A DNA stretch of 5,197 nt from contig CANGQU010000071.1 in the NCBI GenBank assembly GCA_947456345.1, positions 1 through 5,197 of the forward strand, in the 5' to 3' direction. This document shows, one piece after another, positions 1-5,197 of the stretch. The DNA is from Alphaproteobacteria bacterium. Its GTDB lineage: Bacteria > Pseudomonadota > Alphaproteobacteria > SHNJ01. The notes under the pieces are model-generated. The model saw only the letters and a program-made list of their open reading frames with translations. It was not told where the DNA came from and did no database searches. The position numbers and the translations under genes are program-made. Position 1 is the stretch's first letter; the number at the start of each line of letters is the position of its first letter.

Positions 1-18
1 GTAGGCGGTAAAATTGGT

Positions 19-88
19 GGTTAGTGAGTTGTGGGTTGTGTATAGTGAAAATCTCTAGCCACTAACCGCAACCCACGACCCACTACCC
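19..88. repeat. Imperfect hairpin of degenerate heptamers abutting the prepilin peptidase start
   Basis: Arms 19-48 and 59-88 are inverted copies: 23 of 30 positions are complementary as DNA and 25 of 30 in RNA if G-U pairs are counted, with a 10-nt loop (49-58). Each arm is itself about four head-to-tail copies of a 7-mer of the form NNTNGTG (20-47 on the + strand, 87-60 on the - strand). The last base of the right arm is immediately next to the ATG at 89, and no Shine-Dalgarno sequence is visible there. It looks like a dispersed intergenic palindromic repeat. It could end transcription from the left or restrain translation of the gene that follows; both roles are inferred. Confidence 0.6.
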
Positions 89-595
89 ATGATTTATGAT
101 TTCTCCGATTTCCAGCTGCTCGCCGTCTTGGCGATGGTTATTGTCTTGACCGCATCCTGCGTCATTGATTTGCAGGAAAAAATCCTGCCCGATCCCTTGA
201 CCTTTATCGTTGCCATCATTGGTGTGGTACTGGCCGTGTTCGATCCCATTCGCGTCACCGGTTGGCCGATGGCGCTTACGGGTGCGGTCGCAGGCGGGTT
301 CGGTTCCTGGGCGTTTCGGGAAATTATCTGGCGCGTTCGGGGGCTCGAGGCAATGGGCCTGGGCGATGTGAAGTTATTCGCCGCCATCGGCCTGTGGGTT
401 GGGGCGGAGGGGGTGGTGTCCACAGCCCTAGTCGGATCGATCTTGACCATCATGGTTGTTGGCGTGCGTTGGGTGTTCACCCGCCAAGGTAGTTTGCGCG
501 ATGAAATCCCATTCGGCCCCGGCATCGCCGCCGGGTTTTTGGTCACGGTATTGATCGGCCCGATTGGTCCGCTGGCCGCACAACTTATTTTTTAG
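89..595 (+). CDS. A24-family prepilin peptidase, short form (peptidase domain only)
   Basis: This 168-residue polytopic membrane protein carries the hallmarks of the aspartic prepilin peptidases that cut the leader from type IV pilin-like precursors at the cytoplasmic face of the inner membrane. The first catalytic Asp is expected at residue 27 (CVIDLQEKILPDPLT), the second in the GLGD motif at residues 90-93 (Asp93, followed by VKLFAAIGLW). A late IPFGPGIAAG segment (140-149) matches the conserved C-terminal part of PilD/GspO. About six hydrophobic segments are seen (roughly 9-24, 37-51, 60-78, 94-108, 112-128, 144-165). The N-terminal methyltransferase/zinc domain of full-length PilD (about 270-290 aa) is absent, as in CpaA/TadV-type enzymes. 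The start at 89 has no Shine-Dalgarno sequence and lies against a hairpin; it is chosen because it precedes the first membrane segment. The gene ends inside the tail of the convergent transglycosylase gene. No pilin substrate is visible in the window. Confidence 0.87.
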   Translation: MIYDFSDFQLLAVLAMVIVLTASCVIDLQEKILPDPLTFIVAIIGVVLAVFDPIRVTGWPMALTGAVAGGFGSWAFREIIWRVRGLEAMGLGDVKLFAAIGLWVGAEGVVSTALVGSILTIMVVGVRWVFTRQGSLRDEIPFGPGIAAGFLVTVLIGPIGPLAAQLIF

Positions 596-1172
596 GTAGA
601 ATTTTGCAATAGGCCAAACCCTCGCGGCTGGGCTTGGTGCGGCGGATTTGGTGCAGTTTGCGGAACACCGCACAGACATAATCATACTGCGCGCGCTTGT
701 TTTCCCGCGCGTGGTAATTCGCCACCGCCTTGGACCAATTGCCGTGTTGCTGATACAGGCTGCGCAAATATTGTGCGGCGTAAGCGACATTATATTCCGG
801 GTACAGCATGTATTCGGGCACGCCGAATTTTTTGCCATGCCAGCGCACAAAGATCTGCATACATCCAACCGCCACATCGGGCCGGGCGCTGCCATCCGCC
901 TGGCGCAGGTATTTGATCGCTTCCTCGTAAGTTTTGGGGTAGATGCCGGTGCCGCCAACATTCAGCGCCCAGGGCCAGGGTTTGCCGTTAACCCCGGATT
1001 CGACCAGGGCGATTGCCATTAACAATCCGCGTGGGATGCGGTATTTTTTTTCCGCCCGCTGAATATAAGGCAAGCAGTAATTTTCTGGCGCAGTAGCGGG
1101 TGCAGCCGCCAAAACCGGGCTGCCATAGGACAATAGTAAACCAAAAATAATTAAGCCCGCGACCCGCCGCAT
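585..1172 (-). CDS. Secreted lytic transglycosylase, SLT (GH23-like) family
   Basis: This 195-residue protein has a signal peptide (MRRVAG, then a hydrophobic core, probable cleavage after LAA near residue 23), so it should act in the periplasm, cutting peptidoglycan glycan strands. The SLT fold is recognised from the catalytic Glu58 in ALVESG (55-60), the VGCMQIF segment (102-108) that corresponds to the G-x-MQI motif, and AVANYHA (149-155) in place of the A-x-x-YN-G motif. A PWPWALNVGG block follows the catalytic Glu (66-74), as in many small transglycosylases tied to conjugation or type IV secretion. Four cysteines outside the signal peptide (33, 104, 167, 189) could form disulfides. The start is supported by AGGA six bases upstream. 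Small enzymes of this kind (VirB1-like, or PilT of R64) open the wall for secretion machines; a role with the nearby VirB6-like protein is plausible but inferred, since the gene lies on the opposite strand. Confidence 0.88.
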   Translation of the reverse strand: MRRVAGLIIFGLLLSYGSPVLAAAPATAPENYCLPYIQRAEKKYRIPRGLLMAIALVESGVNGKPWPWALNVGGTGIYPKTYEEAIKYLRQADGSARPDVAVGCMQIFVRWHGKKFGVPEYMLYPEYNVAYAAQYLRSLYQQHGNWSKAVANYHARENKRAQYDYVCAVFRKLHQIRRTKPSREGLAYCKILPKK

Positions 1173-1178
1173 GATATT

Positions 1179-1182
1179 TCCT
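1179..1182 (-). promoter_or_regulatory. Ribosome binding site of the transglycosylase gene
   Basis: On the minus strand the sequence ATAGGAAATATC precedes the ATG (1172-1170), placing AGGA six bases from the start codon. This is the clearest Shine-Dalgarno site in the window and fixes the start. No convincing -35/-10 pair was found upstream of it, although TATAAG (1191-1186) and TATACG (1200-1195) are present. Confidence 0.6.
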
Positions 1183-1255
1183 ATGCTTATATTTCGTATA
1201 ACCCAAAATTATCCCAAAGCGGGGGTGAAAACGCACCGCCCGCCCGTTTTCCCGT

Positions 1256-1274
1256 GCAAAACCGGGGGTTTTGC
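1256..1274. promoter_or_regulatory. Perfect 8-bp hairpin in the divergent spacer
   Basis: GCAAAACC (1256-1263) and GGTTTTGC (1267-1274) are perfectly complementary around a GGG loop. A competing fold pairs CCCGTTTT (1243-1250) with the AAAACCGGG segment (1258-1266) with one mismatch, so the stretch could switch between two structures. There is no following T-run on either strand, so it is not a standard intrinsic terminator. It lies upstream of both divergent genes, so a regulatory role is possible but unproven. Confidence 0.45.
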
Positions 1275-1289
1275 CGTAAACATCATCTT

Positions 1290-1316
1290 GTCACCGGCTA
1301 GTTAATTGCCGGTAAC
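1290..1316. promoter_or_regulatory. Operator-like inverted repeat with ACCGGC/GCCGGT arms
   Basis: ACCGGC (1293-1298) and GCCGGT (1308-1313) form a perfect 6-bp dyad around a 9-nt AT-rich centre. It extends by GT/AC at the outer ends (1290-1291, 1315-1316) across one mismatch, giving a 27-bp near-palindrome. The size and symmetry are typical of a site for a dimeric helix-turn-helix repressor. It sits between the divergent transglycosylase and 85-aa protein genes. The regulator is not encoded in the window. Confidence 0.4.
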
Positions 1317-1345
1317 AAAATTGCCCGGATTACCGGCGAATTTTG
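1308..1345. promoter_or_regulatory. Overlapping second dyad and extended hairpin
   Basis: GCCGGTAA (1308-1315) and TTACCGGC (1330-1337) form a perfect 8-bp inverted repeat that shares its left arm with the preceding palindrome. Nested in it is an alternative hairpin at 1316-1345: CAAAATT pairs with AATTTTG (7 bp), then a 2x2 internal mismatch, then CCGG with CCGG around an ATTA loop. Only one of these pairings can form at a time. Together with the left dyad it gives three ACCGGC half-sites within 45 bp, which suits cooperative protein binding or a folded 5' leader. Function is inferred. Confidence 0.42.
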
Positions 1346-1372
1346 CAGCGAAACCAACCAAGATGCGATATT

Positions 1373-1405
1373 TTGTCACAAATTTTTGCTATGATCCTTT
1401 ATACT
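1373..1405 (+). promoter_or_regulatory. Weak candidate sigma-70 promoter for the 85-aa / VirB6-like pair
   Basis: A TTGTCA hexamer (1373-1378) is followed by two -10-like hexamers, TATGAT (1390-1395) and TATACT (1400-1405). The spacings, 11 and 21 bases, are both outside the usual 16-19, so the pairing is poor, but the stretch is the AT-rich part of the spacer and lies just before the genes. If TATGAT is the working -10, the transcript would begin only a few bases before the ATG at 1406; if TATACT is, that ATG would be excluded from the message. Confidence 0.3.
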
Positions 1406-1474
1406 ATGATGAATCGCGGTAAATGGCGCTGGCGAATCTTGCCTCGCCCCATTTGGGGGGTGCGGCATGGGTAG
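1406..1474 (+). CDS. Possible 22-codon upstream reading frame overlapping the next start
   Basis: An ATG-ATG pair opens a frame for 22 residues beginning MMNRGKWRWR and ending GVRHG, with its TAG at 1472-1474, eight bases past the first base of the following gene's ATG (1467). The predicted peptide is strongly basic (Arg at 4, 8, 10, 14 and 20; Lys at 6) and has three Trp (7, 9, 17). No Shine-Dalgarno sequence precedes it. Its ribosomes would run through the hairpin at 1441-1466 and terminate beside the next start, which fits translational coupling. It may equally be chance, so it is offered as a candidate leader peptide only. Confidence 0.25.
   Translation: MMNRGKWRWRILPRPIWGVRHG
1441..1466 (+). 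promoter_or_regulatory. Hairpin that buries the ribosome binding site of the 85-aa gene
   Basis: GCC-T-CGCCCC (1441-1450) pairs with GGGGTG-C-GGC (1457-1466), with one mismatch and one G-U pair, around the loop ATTTGG. The stem ends exactly at the base before the ATG at 1467. The only Shine-Dalgarno-like sequence for that start is the G run at 1455-1460, four of whose six bases lie in the stem. Folding should lower initiation unless the structure is opened by upstream translation or a factor. Confidence 0.5.
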
Positions 1475-1724
1475 TGTGCGGCGTTTTACAGTGATTGGCC
1501 GTTATGAAGATACCGGCGAAACGGTGATCAATTATATCGAAGTTAACGGTTCGGATGTACATTACGAGGTGTTGCGGCATTGGGGCATAGTCAGCCAGTC
1601 GGCGCCGCAATATGAAATTTTGGCGGTGTTCACGGGTGAATTGACCCCGGCGGTGACGCCGCAAACGTTGAAAATGTATGTCGACCGCCATTTCCCCCAA
1701 GGGGCCGCGGCCGAACAAAAATAA
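1467..1724 (+). CDS. Small soluble protein of unknown function upstream of the VirB6-like gene
   Basis: I do not recognise this 85-residue protein. It has no signal peptide, membrane segment or cysteine, and is acidic/basic mixed with several aromatic residues. Its middle looks like alternating strands and a helix (RRFTVIGRYEDTGET, then VINYIEVNG, then VHYEVLRHWGIV, then YEILAVFTGEL), with a short polar tail ending GAAAEQK. The start at 1467 is the first ATG in frame after the stop at 1410-1412. It has only a G-rich ribosome binding site, which is enclosed in a hairpin. The gene ends 25 bp before the preferred start of the VirB6-like gene on the same strand, and an upstream start for that gene would even overlap it, so the two are probably one transcript. 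A cytoplasmic accessory role with the secretion protein is possible by position only. Confidence 0.7.
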   Translation: MGSVRRFTVIGRYEDTGETVINYIEVNGSDVHYEVLRHWGIVSQSAPQYEILAVFTGELTPAVTPQTLKMYVDRHFPQGAAAEQK

Positions 1725-1749
1725 AACCGGAATTGGGCCAAAATTGGAT

Positions 1750-4047
1750 ATGTTCGCAAAAACAAAAACCATCAAATACCTATTATGCCTGGCGCTGTTT
1801 TTGCTGTGTCTTGGCATCGGCACCGGCGATGCGGTGGCGAATAACGTCAACCCTAATACTTTGCCCACTCCCACACCGCCGGTGACGGAAACAGCCGAAA
1901 AAGGTAATATGGAGACCTTTTATGATGGTGTCATAGGTACGTTTTGTTGGGCATGCCCGGTTTTCTCGCAGTTTTATCAAGCGGCGATCGCGCTGGGTAT
2001 TTCATTTTCTGTGACTATAAGCGATTCATTGACCAAGTTGTTGGCAGTCGTATTTGGTGTGTGGTTGTTGTGGAATGTCTCGATGATTTTCCTGCCTTTT
2101 GGCGGCGCCAATCCCGGCGAGATATTCAATAAAATCACCAGCAAATTGGTATTGTTTGTATTTTTGCTGGCATTTTTGGGCAATTATGGCCTGGTTTGGC
2201 AATGGCTGATCAGCCCGATTTTCAATACCGGCATCGGTATGTCCAATGCCATGCTCACATCGACCAATAATATTCTGGGGATGGCGGGCACAGGCAGTTC
2301 TTTTTCCGGCGTCGATCCAGCCAAGGCCGATAGCTGGTTTTATTTGAACACTTCTAATCCAACTCAATGCTACCCGTCCAGTCGGTTAACTTTTACTACT
2401 TTGGATACACTCGCTGGATCGTCAATCGGCCAGCGTGCGGGTATGAACACCGCCCCGCAGGGGGAGGCCCCAGCTGTGGAAGACATGAAAAACGGCGCCA
2501 AGGCTTTGGTGTGCAACATTTTCAATGTGCAAAAAGTATTCGGTGTTGGCGCGGCTATGGCGTTTATGACCATTTTATATGCTGGCGGCGATTACCCGAC
2601 CTCGGATGCCAGTTGGTACGATGTGGCCGCGCATTTGTCTAATGCCGTGAGCTATATTGTAAAGCTGATTGTAGGTTTAATTGTTGGTTTGGTTTTGGGC
2701 GTAGTCTATTTATTGGCGATTCTGCTCTATCCGCTTTATTTGATCGACGCGATTTTTAAATTCGGTGTGATCGCGGTGATTTCGCCGATTTTGGTGGCTT
2801 CCTATTTTTTACCGATGACCCGCAGCTGGGCAATCAAGGGAATTCAGGGACTGGTGGGCGTTGCCGCATCGTTACTGTTCTTGTCGGTCATCGTTGGCCT
2901 ATCGTTGTCGATGATGGCCACCACCATAATTGAAGTAAATTCCATTGCCAACGAGGGCGCTACAGCATCCACAGTGGCTGCCGCATCCGCAGCTATTTTC
3001 AGTAAACTGAGCTTTGGATTAGCTGGAATAGTCTTAAGCCGAGAATTCTGGATTATGTTCCTCGGCTTTTTGGTGGCTGGTGTGTTGGCAATCTTTTTGA
3101 TGAAAAAAGCCAACCCGCTGGCATCCGAGTTCACAGGCGCGGCGTTGGGTAGTGATGTTATGGGTGCTTTTGTCAAATCCGGAGAGCAGCTTGCCAAACT
3201 TGGGGTCACACTAGCCGCTGCCGCCGCAACTAGTGGTGCTGCTGCTGGTGCACCGTTGGCCGTAGGTTCGGCAACCGGCCCAGAAAGAAACAGCTTAGAT
3301 GGGATGGCTGGCGGCACGGGTCCAGGACCCGCAGGTGCTGTTGCTGGAGGCTCTCCACCAGGAAGCGGTGGCGGGGGTGGCATAATTAGTGGATTTATTC
3401 CTCAGCAGCCCATGTTGGGTGGCAGTGGAAATGGTCCAGCCTTGCCGCCGGGTCCCAGCTCTGATCCAACTCCTGGGTCTGGTGGTCCACAAGGCGGAAA
3501 TCCTTCCCAGCTTCCGTCAGGTTCCGGCGCATATCGTCCAGCTTTGCCTCCAGGTCGTTCAGCTGGCCCACAAGTTGTTGCCGAATTTGATCCACGCTCT
3601 GGTGCATTAACAATGGCTGATTCTTCCTCCGGAGCCGGTGGCGCACCAACAGTACCTCCCGCATCGACTGTCAGTGATGCGGCTCAACCAACTCAGGCTG
3701 CTAGTAGGGCGGCTGATACTTCATCTCAACCGCCTAGTGCTGGGGCTGTTGCAAGTTCGGAGCCTGCTTCTGGACGTTGGGCCTCTGCATACAAGGCAGG
3801 CCAACGAGCTGGAGATTCATTCAACCAGCTATCTTACTCATTGGGTTTAACGGAGACGCCTACTGGTCTCAGTGGCTCATATGGTTCAACCAGTTTTACT
3901 GGTCCAAATTCGAGCGCGGCGAGCACTAATTTTGACTCGAATATTGATGAAGCTGAGGCTGCGCGACTCAGAAGGCAGAATGAGGAATTTATAAAGTCAC
4001 TGGAAAAAACTTTTAACGATCAAAACAAACCACCTAAAAAGAGTTAG
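1750..4047 (+). CDS. VirB6/TrbL-like type IV secretion inner-membrane protein with long low-complexity tail
   Basis: This 765-residue protein starts with a basic segment and hydrophobic core typical of a signal sequence (8-23, then GTGDAVANN). A CWACP motif follows (66-70), then a polytopic region with hydrophobic stretches near 94-115, 131-150, 262-278, 299-327, 333-354, 366-392 and 432-452. The FLPMTRSW segment (353-360) before a long hydrophobic stretch resembles the F-x-x-TR-x-W region of VirB6/TrbL proteins, which form the inner-membrane channel of type IV secretion systems. Residues about 485-735 are a Gly/Pro/Ser/Ala-rich, probably disordered tail, followed by a charged helix (about 733-758) and a PPKKS end. 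VirB6 of Agrobacterium is under 300 aa; enlarged VirB6-like proteins with extra tails are known from Rickettsiales. An ATG at 1678 would add 24 residues and overlap the preceding gene. I prefer 1750 because the signal sequence then lies at the N-terminus; neither start has a strong ribosome binding site. DotA/TraY is a less likely alternative. Confidence 0.65.
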   Translation: MFAKTKTIKYLLCLALFLLCLGIGTGDAVANNVNPNTLPTPTPPVTETAEKGNMETFYDGVIGTFCWACPVFSQFYQAAIALGISFSVTISDSLTKLLAVVFGVWLLWNVSMIFLPFGGANPGEIFNKITSKLVLFVFLLAFLGNYGLVWQWLISPIFNTGIGMSNAMLTSTNNILGMAGTGSSFSGVDPAKADSWFYLNTSNPTQCYPSSRLTFTTLDTLAGSSIGQRAGMNTAPQGEAPAVEDMKNGAKALVCNIFNVQKVFGVGAAMAFMTILYAGGDYPTSDASWYDVAAHLSNAVSYIVKLIVGLIVGLVLGVVYLLAILLYPLYLIDAIFKFGVIAVISPILVASYFLPMTRSWAIKGIQGLVGVAASLLFLSVIVGLSLSMMATTIIEVNSIANEGATASTVAAASAAIFSKLSFGLAGIVLSREFWIMFLGFLVAGVLAIFLMKKANPLASEFTGAALGSDVMGAFVKSGEQLAKLGVTLAAAAATSGAAAGAPLAVGSATGPERNSLDGMAGGTGPGPAGAVAGGSPPGSGGGGGIISGFIPQQPMLGGSGNGPALPPGPSSDPTPGSGGPQGGNPSQLPSGSGAYRPALPPGRSAGPQVVAEFDPRSGALTMADSSSGAGGAPTVPPASTVSDAAQPTQAASRAADTSSQPPSAGAVASSEPASGRWASAYKAGQRAGDSFNQLSYSLGLTETPTGLSGSYGSTSFTGPNSSAASTNFDSNIDEAEAARLRRQNEEFIKSLEKTFNDQNKPPKKS

Positions 4048-4061
4048 CCAAAATACTCTCT
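4038..4061 (-). terminator. Weak intrinsic terminator-like hairpin for the AT-rich gene
   Basis: Read on the minus strand, AGAGAGT (4061-4055) pairs with ACTCTTT (4044-4038) in a 7-bp stem containing one G-U pair, around a 10-nt loop. The strand then runs through a T tract (4040-4036). The stem is short and not G+C-rich, so it would be weak. It spans the 21-bp gap between the two convergent genes and could serve the minus-strand gene; the plus-strand reading lacks a good T tract. Confidence 0.3.
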
Positions 4062-4068
4062 AAATCAC

Positions 4069-5197
4069 CTAGCCTCTAGTCGTACCCAAAACTGCTGAAA
4101 CTAGGCTTTGCATCGAGGCTACCGCGCCTTGCACAACGGCAAACCGTGATTTTGGGTTATTCCATGCGGCACGCACACGATCAATTCCGTATTTTCCGAT
4201 TAGCACTTCATTCATTACACCCTGCGCAATACCCTGTAATGCGGCAATATTCGCGGCAAGGTCTTCCCCCCCTTTACCAAAAGCGCCTTTAACTGTATCG
4301 CCTTTAAGTTTATCTAATTCTCCAACCTGTTTAACTTTTTGCTCTGTAGCAATGTTAATAATAAGGCTTTGATCGTCCGTGCTCTTTGTTTGAATTGGTA
4401 ATTTTCCGATTTTCAAATCAGTCATGAAGCTTTTGGCGTTTTCTAAAGTTGCCTTATGTAACGCGATGCAAGTTGGCAACTGAGAGGCCAATAGACGGTC
4501 GTTCGCCAAACAATTAACAGCAAAATTATAATAGCTAAAATTGTTGGATAGGTGCCCTTCAATTTCAGCGCGTTGCGCAATTAATGCTCTGGTTTTAAAA
4601 TCGATCAATCCCCATTCGCAAGCTTGTCGGTATATTTCAGCCTTTTTTGCCACCTTTTGTAGATCTTTATCTGAAAATAAATAATCATAGGCGTTAGCGC
4701 CATCCTTGTTTATTGCATGCGCTGCTTTGCTAACTGTGTAGTTGTAAAAAGTTTCAGCGATTTCTAGCTGTTGTGGCTGCATGCTAAACCATTCTTCAGG
4801 AGAGCGCATGTTCATATTATTAGCTCGTTGAAACACTGCTAAATCAAAAAATTTATTCCGCCTTAAGTCTGATCCTGCCTTTTCACCATTCCAGCTGGCG
4901 AGTGGCACATAATTAGCCCCACGATCTGCTTTGATTGCGTCTAAAAGCACTAATCGTCTCGCTTTCACACCAATAACGTAAGCGATTGGTCCAACAACGA
5001 TTTTGTTTTGATTATCTACATACGCAGTTGGATATGGGGTATCTATAGGTTGCTTAGATCGTAAAAAATTTAAGTCATCAAGTTGATCAATGGCAATATC
5101 CAAAAATTTTGAACCTATTTTTTTGGATAGAGATCGTGAAGTGCTTTCTTGAAATTGTTCTAGGGATTCTTTAACGTAAGAGCGTTCTCGAGGAACA
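4069..5197 (-). CDS. Unrecognised AT-rich gene, 5' end beyond the window edge
   Basis: The frame is open from the TAG at 4071-4069 to the right edge, giving 375 visible residues that begin with a partial codon. The TTG at 5103-5101 is not a compelling start, because 31 more in-frame codons (VPRERSYVKESLEQFQ...) lie upstream without a stop. I do not recognise a family. The protein looks soluble and largely helical: a charged region at about 8-50, a proline-containing PIDTPYPTAYVD-type stretch with a short VGPIAYVIGVKARR strand (about 50-80), a long helical middle with Cys in RQACEWG, AVNCLAND and LPTCIAL, a Lys/Asp-rich segment, and a final region of likely amphipathic helices ending VLGTTRG. 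No signal peptide, membrane segment or catalytic motif is visible in this part. Base composition is much lower in G+C than the left half of the window, so it may be acquired DNA. It converges on the VirB6-like gene, so it is not in that operon. Confidence 0.75.
   Translation of the reverse strand, partial: VPRERSYVKESLEQFQESTSRSLSKKIGSKFLDIAIDQLDDLNFLRSKQPIDTPYPTAYVDNQNKIVVGPIAYVIGVKARRLVLLDAIKADRGANYVPLASWNGEKAGSDLRRNKFFDLAVFQRANNMNMRSPEEWFSMQPQQLEIAETFYNYTVSKAAHAINKDGANAYDYLFSDKDLQKVAKKAEIYRQACEWGLIDFKTRALIAQRAEIEGHLSNNFSYYNFAVNCLANDRLLASQLPTCIALHKATLENAKSFMTDLKIGKLPIQTKSTDDQSLIINIATEQKVKQVGELDKLKGDTVKGAFGKGGEDLAANIAALQGIAQGVMNEVLIGKYGIDRVRAAWNNPKSRFAVVQGAVASMQSLVSAVLGTTRG

Noticed and set aside
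1..24. Possible tail of an upstream + strand gene, reading VGGKIGG then TAG in frame 1
   Set aside because: Only seven codons are visible and all three plus-strand frames close within the first 24 bases, so there is no evidence that this frame is coding.
428..961. 177-codon minus-strand frame overlapping the transglycosylase and peptidase genes
   Set aside because: It lies across two well-supported genes in another frame and resembles no protein family, so it is a shadow.
1186..1223. Sigma-70 promoter for the transglycosylase gene
   Set aside because: TATAAG and TATACG occur on the minus strand, but no -35-like hexamer lies at an acceptable distance from either one.
1256..1345. Intrinsic terminator for either divergent gene
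   Set aside because: The hairpins are strong but none is followed by a T-run, and they lie upstream of both genes rather than at a gene end.
1406..1471. Trp/Arg-rich small frame as an antimicrobial (indolicidin-like) peptide
   Set aside because: The KWRWR and ILPRPIW segments recall such peptides, but the frame has no ribosome binding site, signal, or export or immunity gene; chance similarity is the simpler reading.
1678..1749. Longer start (ATG at 1678) for the VirB6-like gene
   Set aside because: It would place 24 polar residues before the signal segment and overlap the 85-aa gene by 47 bp, with no ribosome binding site to favour it. The ATG at 1750 puts a normal signal sequence at the N-terminus. 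Not fully excluded.
2844..3383. 179-codon minus-strand frame rich in Pro and Ala inside the VirB6-like gene
   Set aside because: It is the antisense reading of the Gly/Ala/Pro-rich and membrane-coding codons on the plus strand, with no ribosome binding site or recognisable domain.
1..5197. CRISPR array, tRNA, rRNA, insertion sequence or attachment site
   Set aside because: No regularly spaced direct repeats, cloverleaf, rRNA-like stretch, transposase frame or terminal inverted repeats with target duplication were seen.

Overview
The window reads as a piece of a Gram-negative, probably alphaproteobacterial, chromosome or large mobile element that carries cell-envelope and secretion genes. The taxonomic guess rests on the style of the VirB6-like protein and the lytic transglycosylase; it is inference, not something the DNA proves. 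Base composition is uneven. A sample row in the first gene (301-360) is about 63% G+C by hand count, while a row in the last gene (4501-4560) is about 35%.

Layout from left to right: an imperfect hairpin built of degenerate heptamers (19-88) directly abuts the start codon of a short A24-family prepilin peptidase (89-595, +). This gene converges, with an 11-bp tail overlap, on a secreted SLT-type lytic transglycosylase (585-1172, -). A gene-poor divergent spacer (1173-1466) is rich in dyad symmetry: three hairpins with ACCGGC/GCCGGT boxes, a weak candidate sigma-70 promoter, a possible 22-codon upstream reading frame, and a fourth hairpin that buries the G-rich ribosome-binding site of the next gene. 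Then come an 85-residue protein of unknown function (1467-1724, +) and, 25 bp later, a 765-residue polytopic membrane protein resembling VirB6/TrbL of type IV secretion systems (1750-4047, +). It has an N-terminal signal segment and a Gly/Pro/Ser/Ala-rich tail of about 250 residues. After a 21-bp gap with a weak terminator-like hairpin, an AT-rich, unrecognised gene runs convergently (4069-5197, -) and is cut by the right edge of the window; its start lies outside.

How they may work together: a prepilin peptidase, a peptidoglycan-cutting transglycosylase and a VirB6-like inner-membrane channel component are all parts used in building trans-envelope machines (pili or type IV secretion). The three are not in a classical virB operon order: only the 85-aa gene and the VirB6-like gene look co-transcribed. 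The locus is therefore best read as dispersed or rearranged secretion genes. The AT-rich convergent gene could be unrelated cargo or a secreted substrate, but nothing in its sequence proves either.
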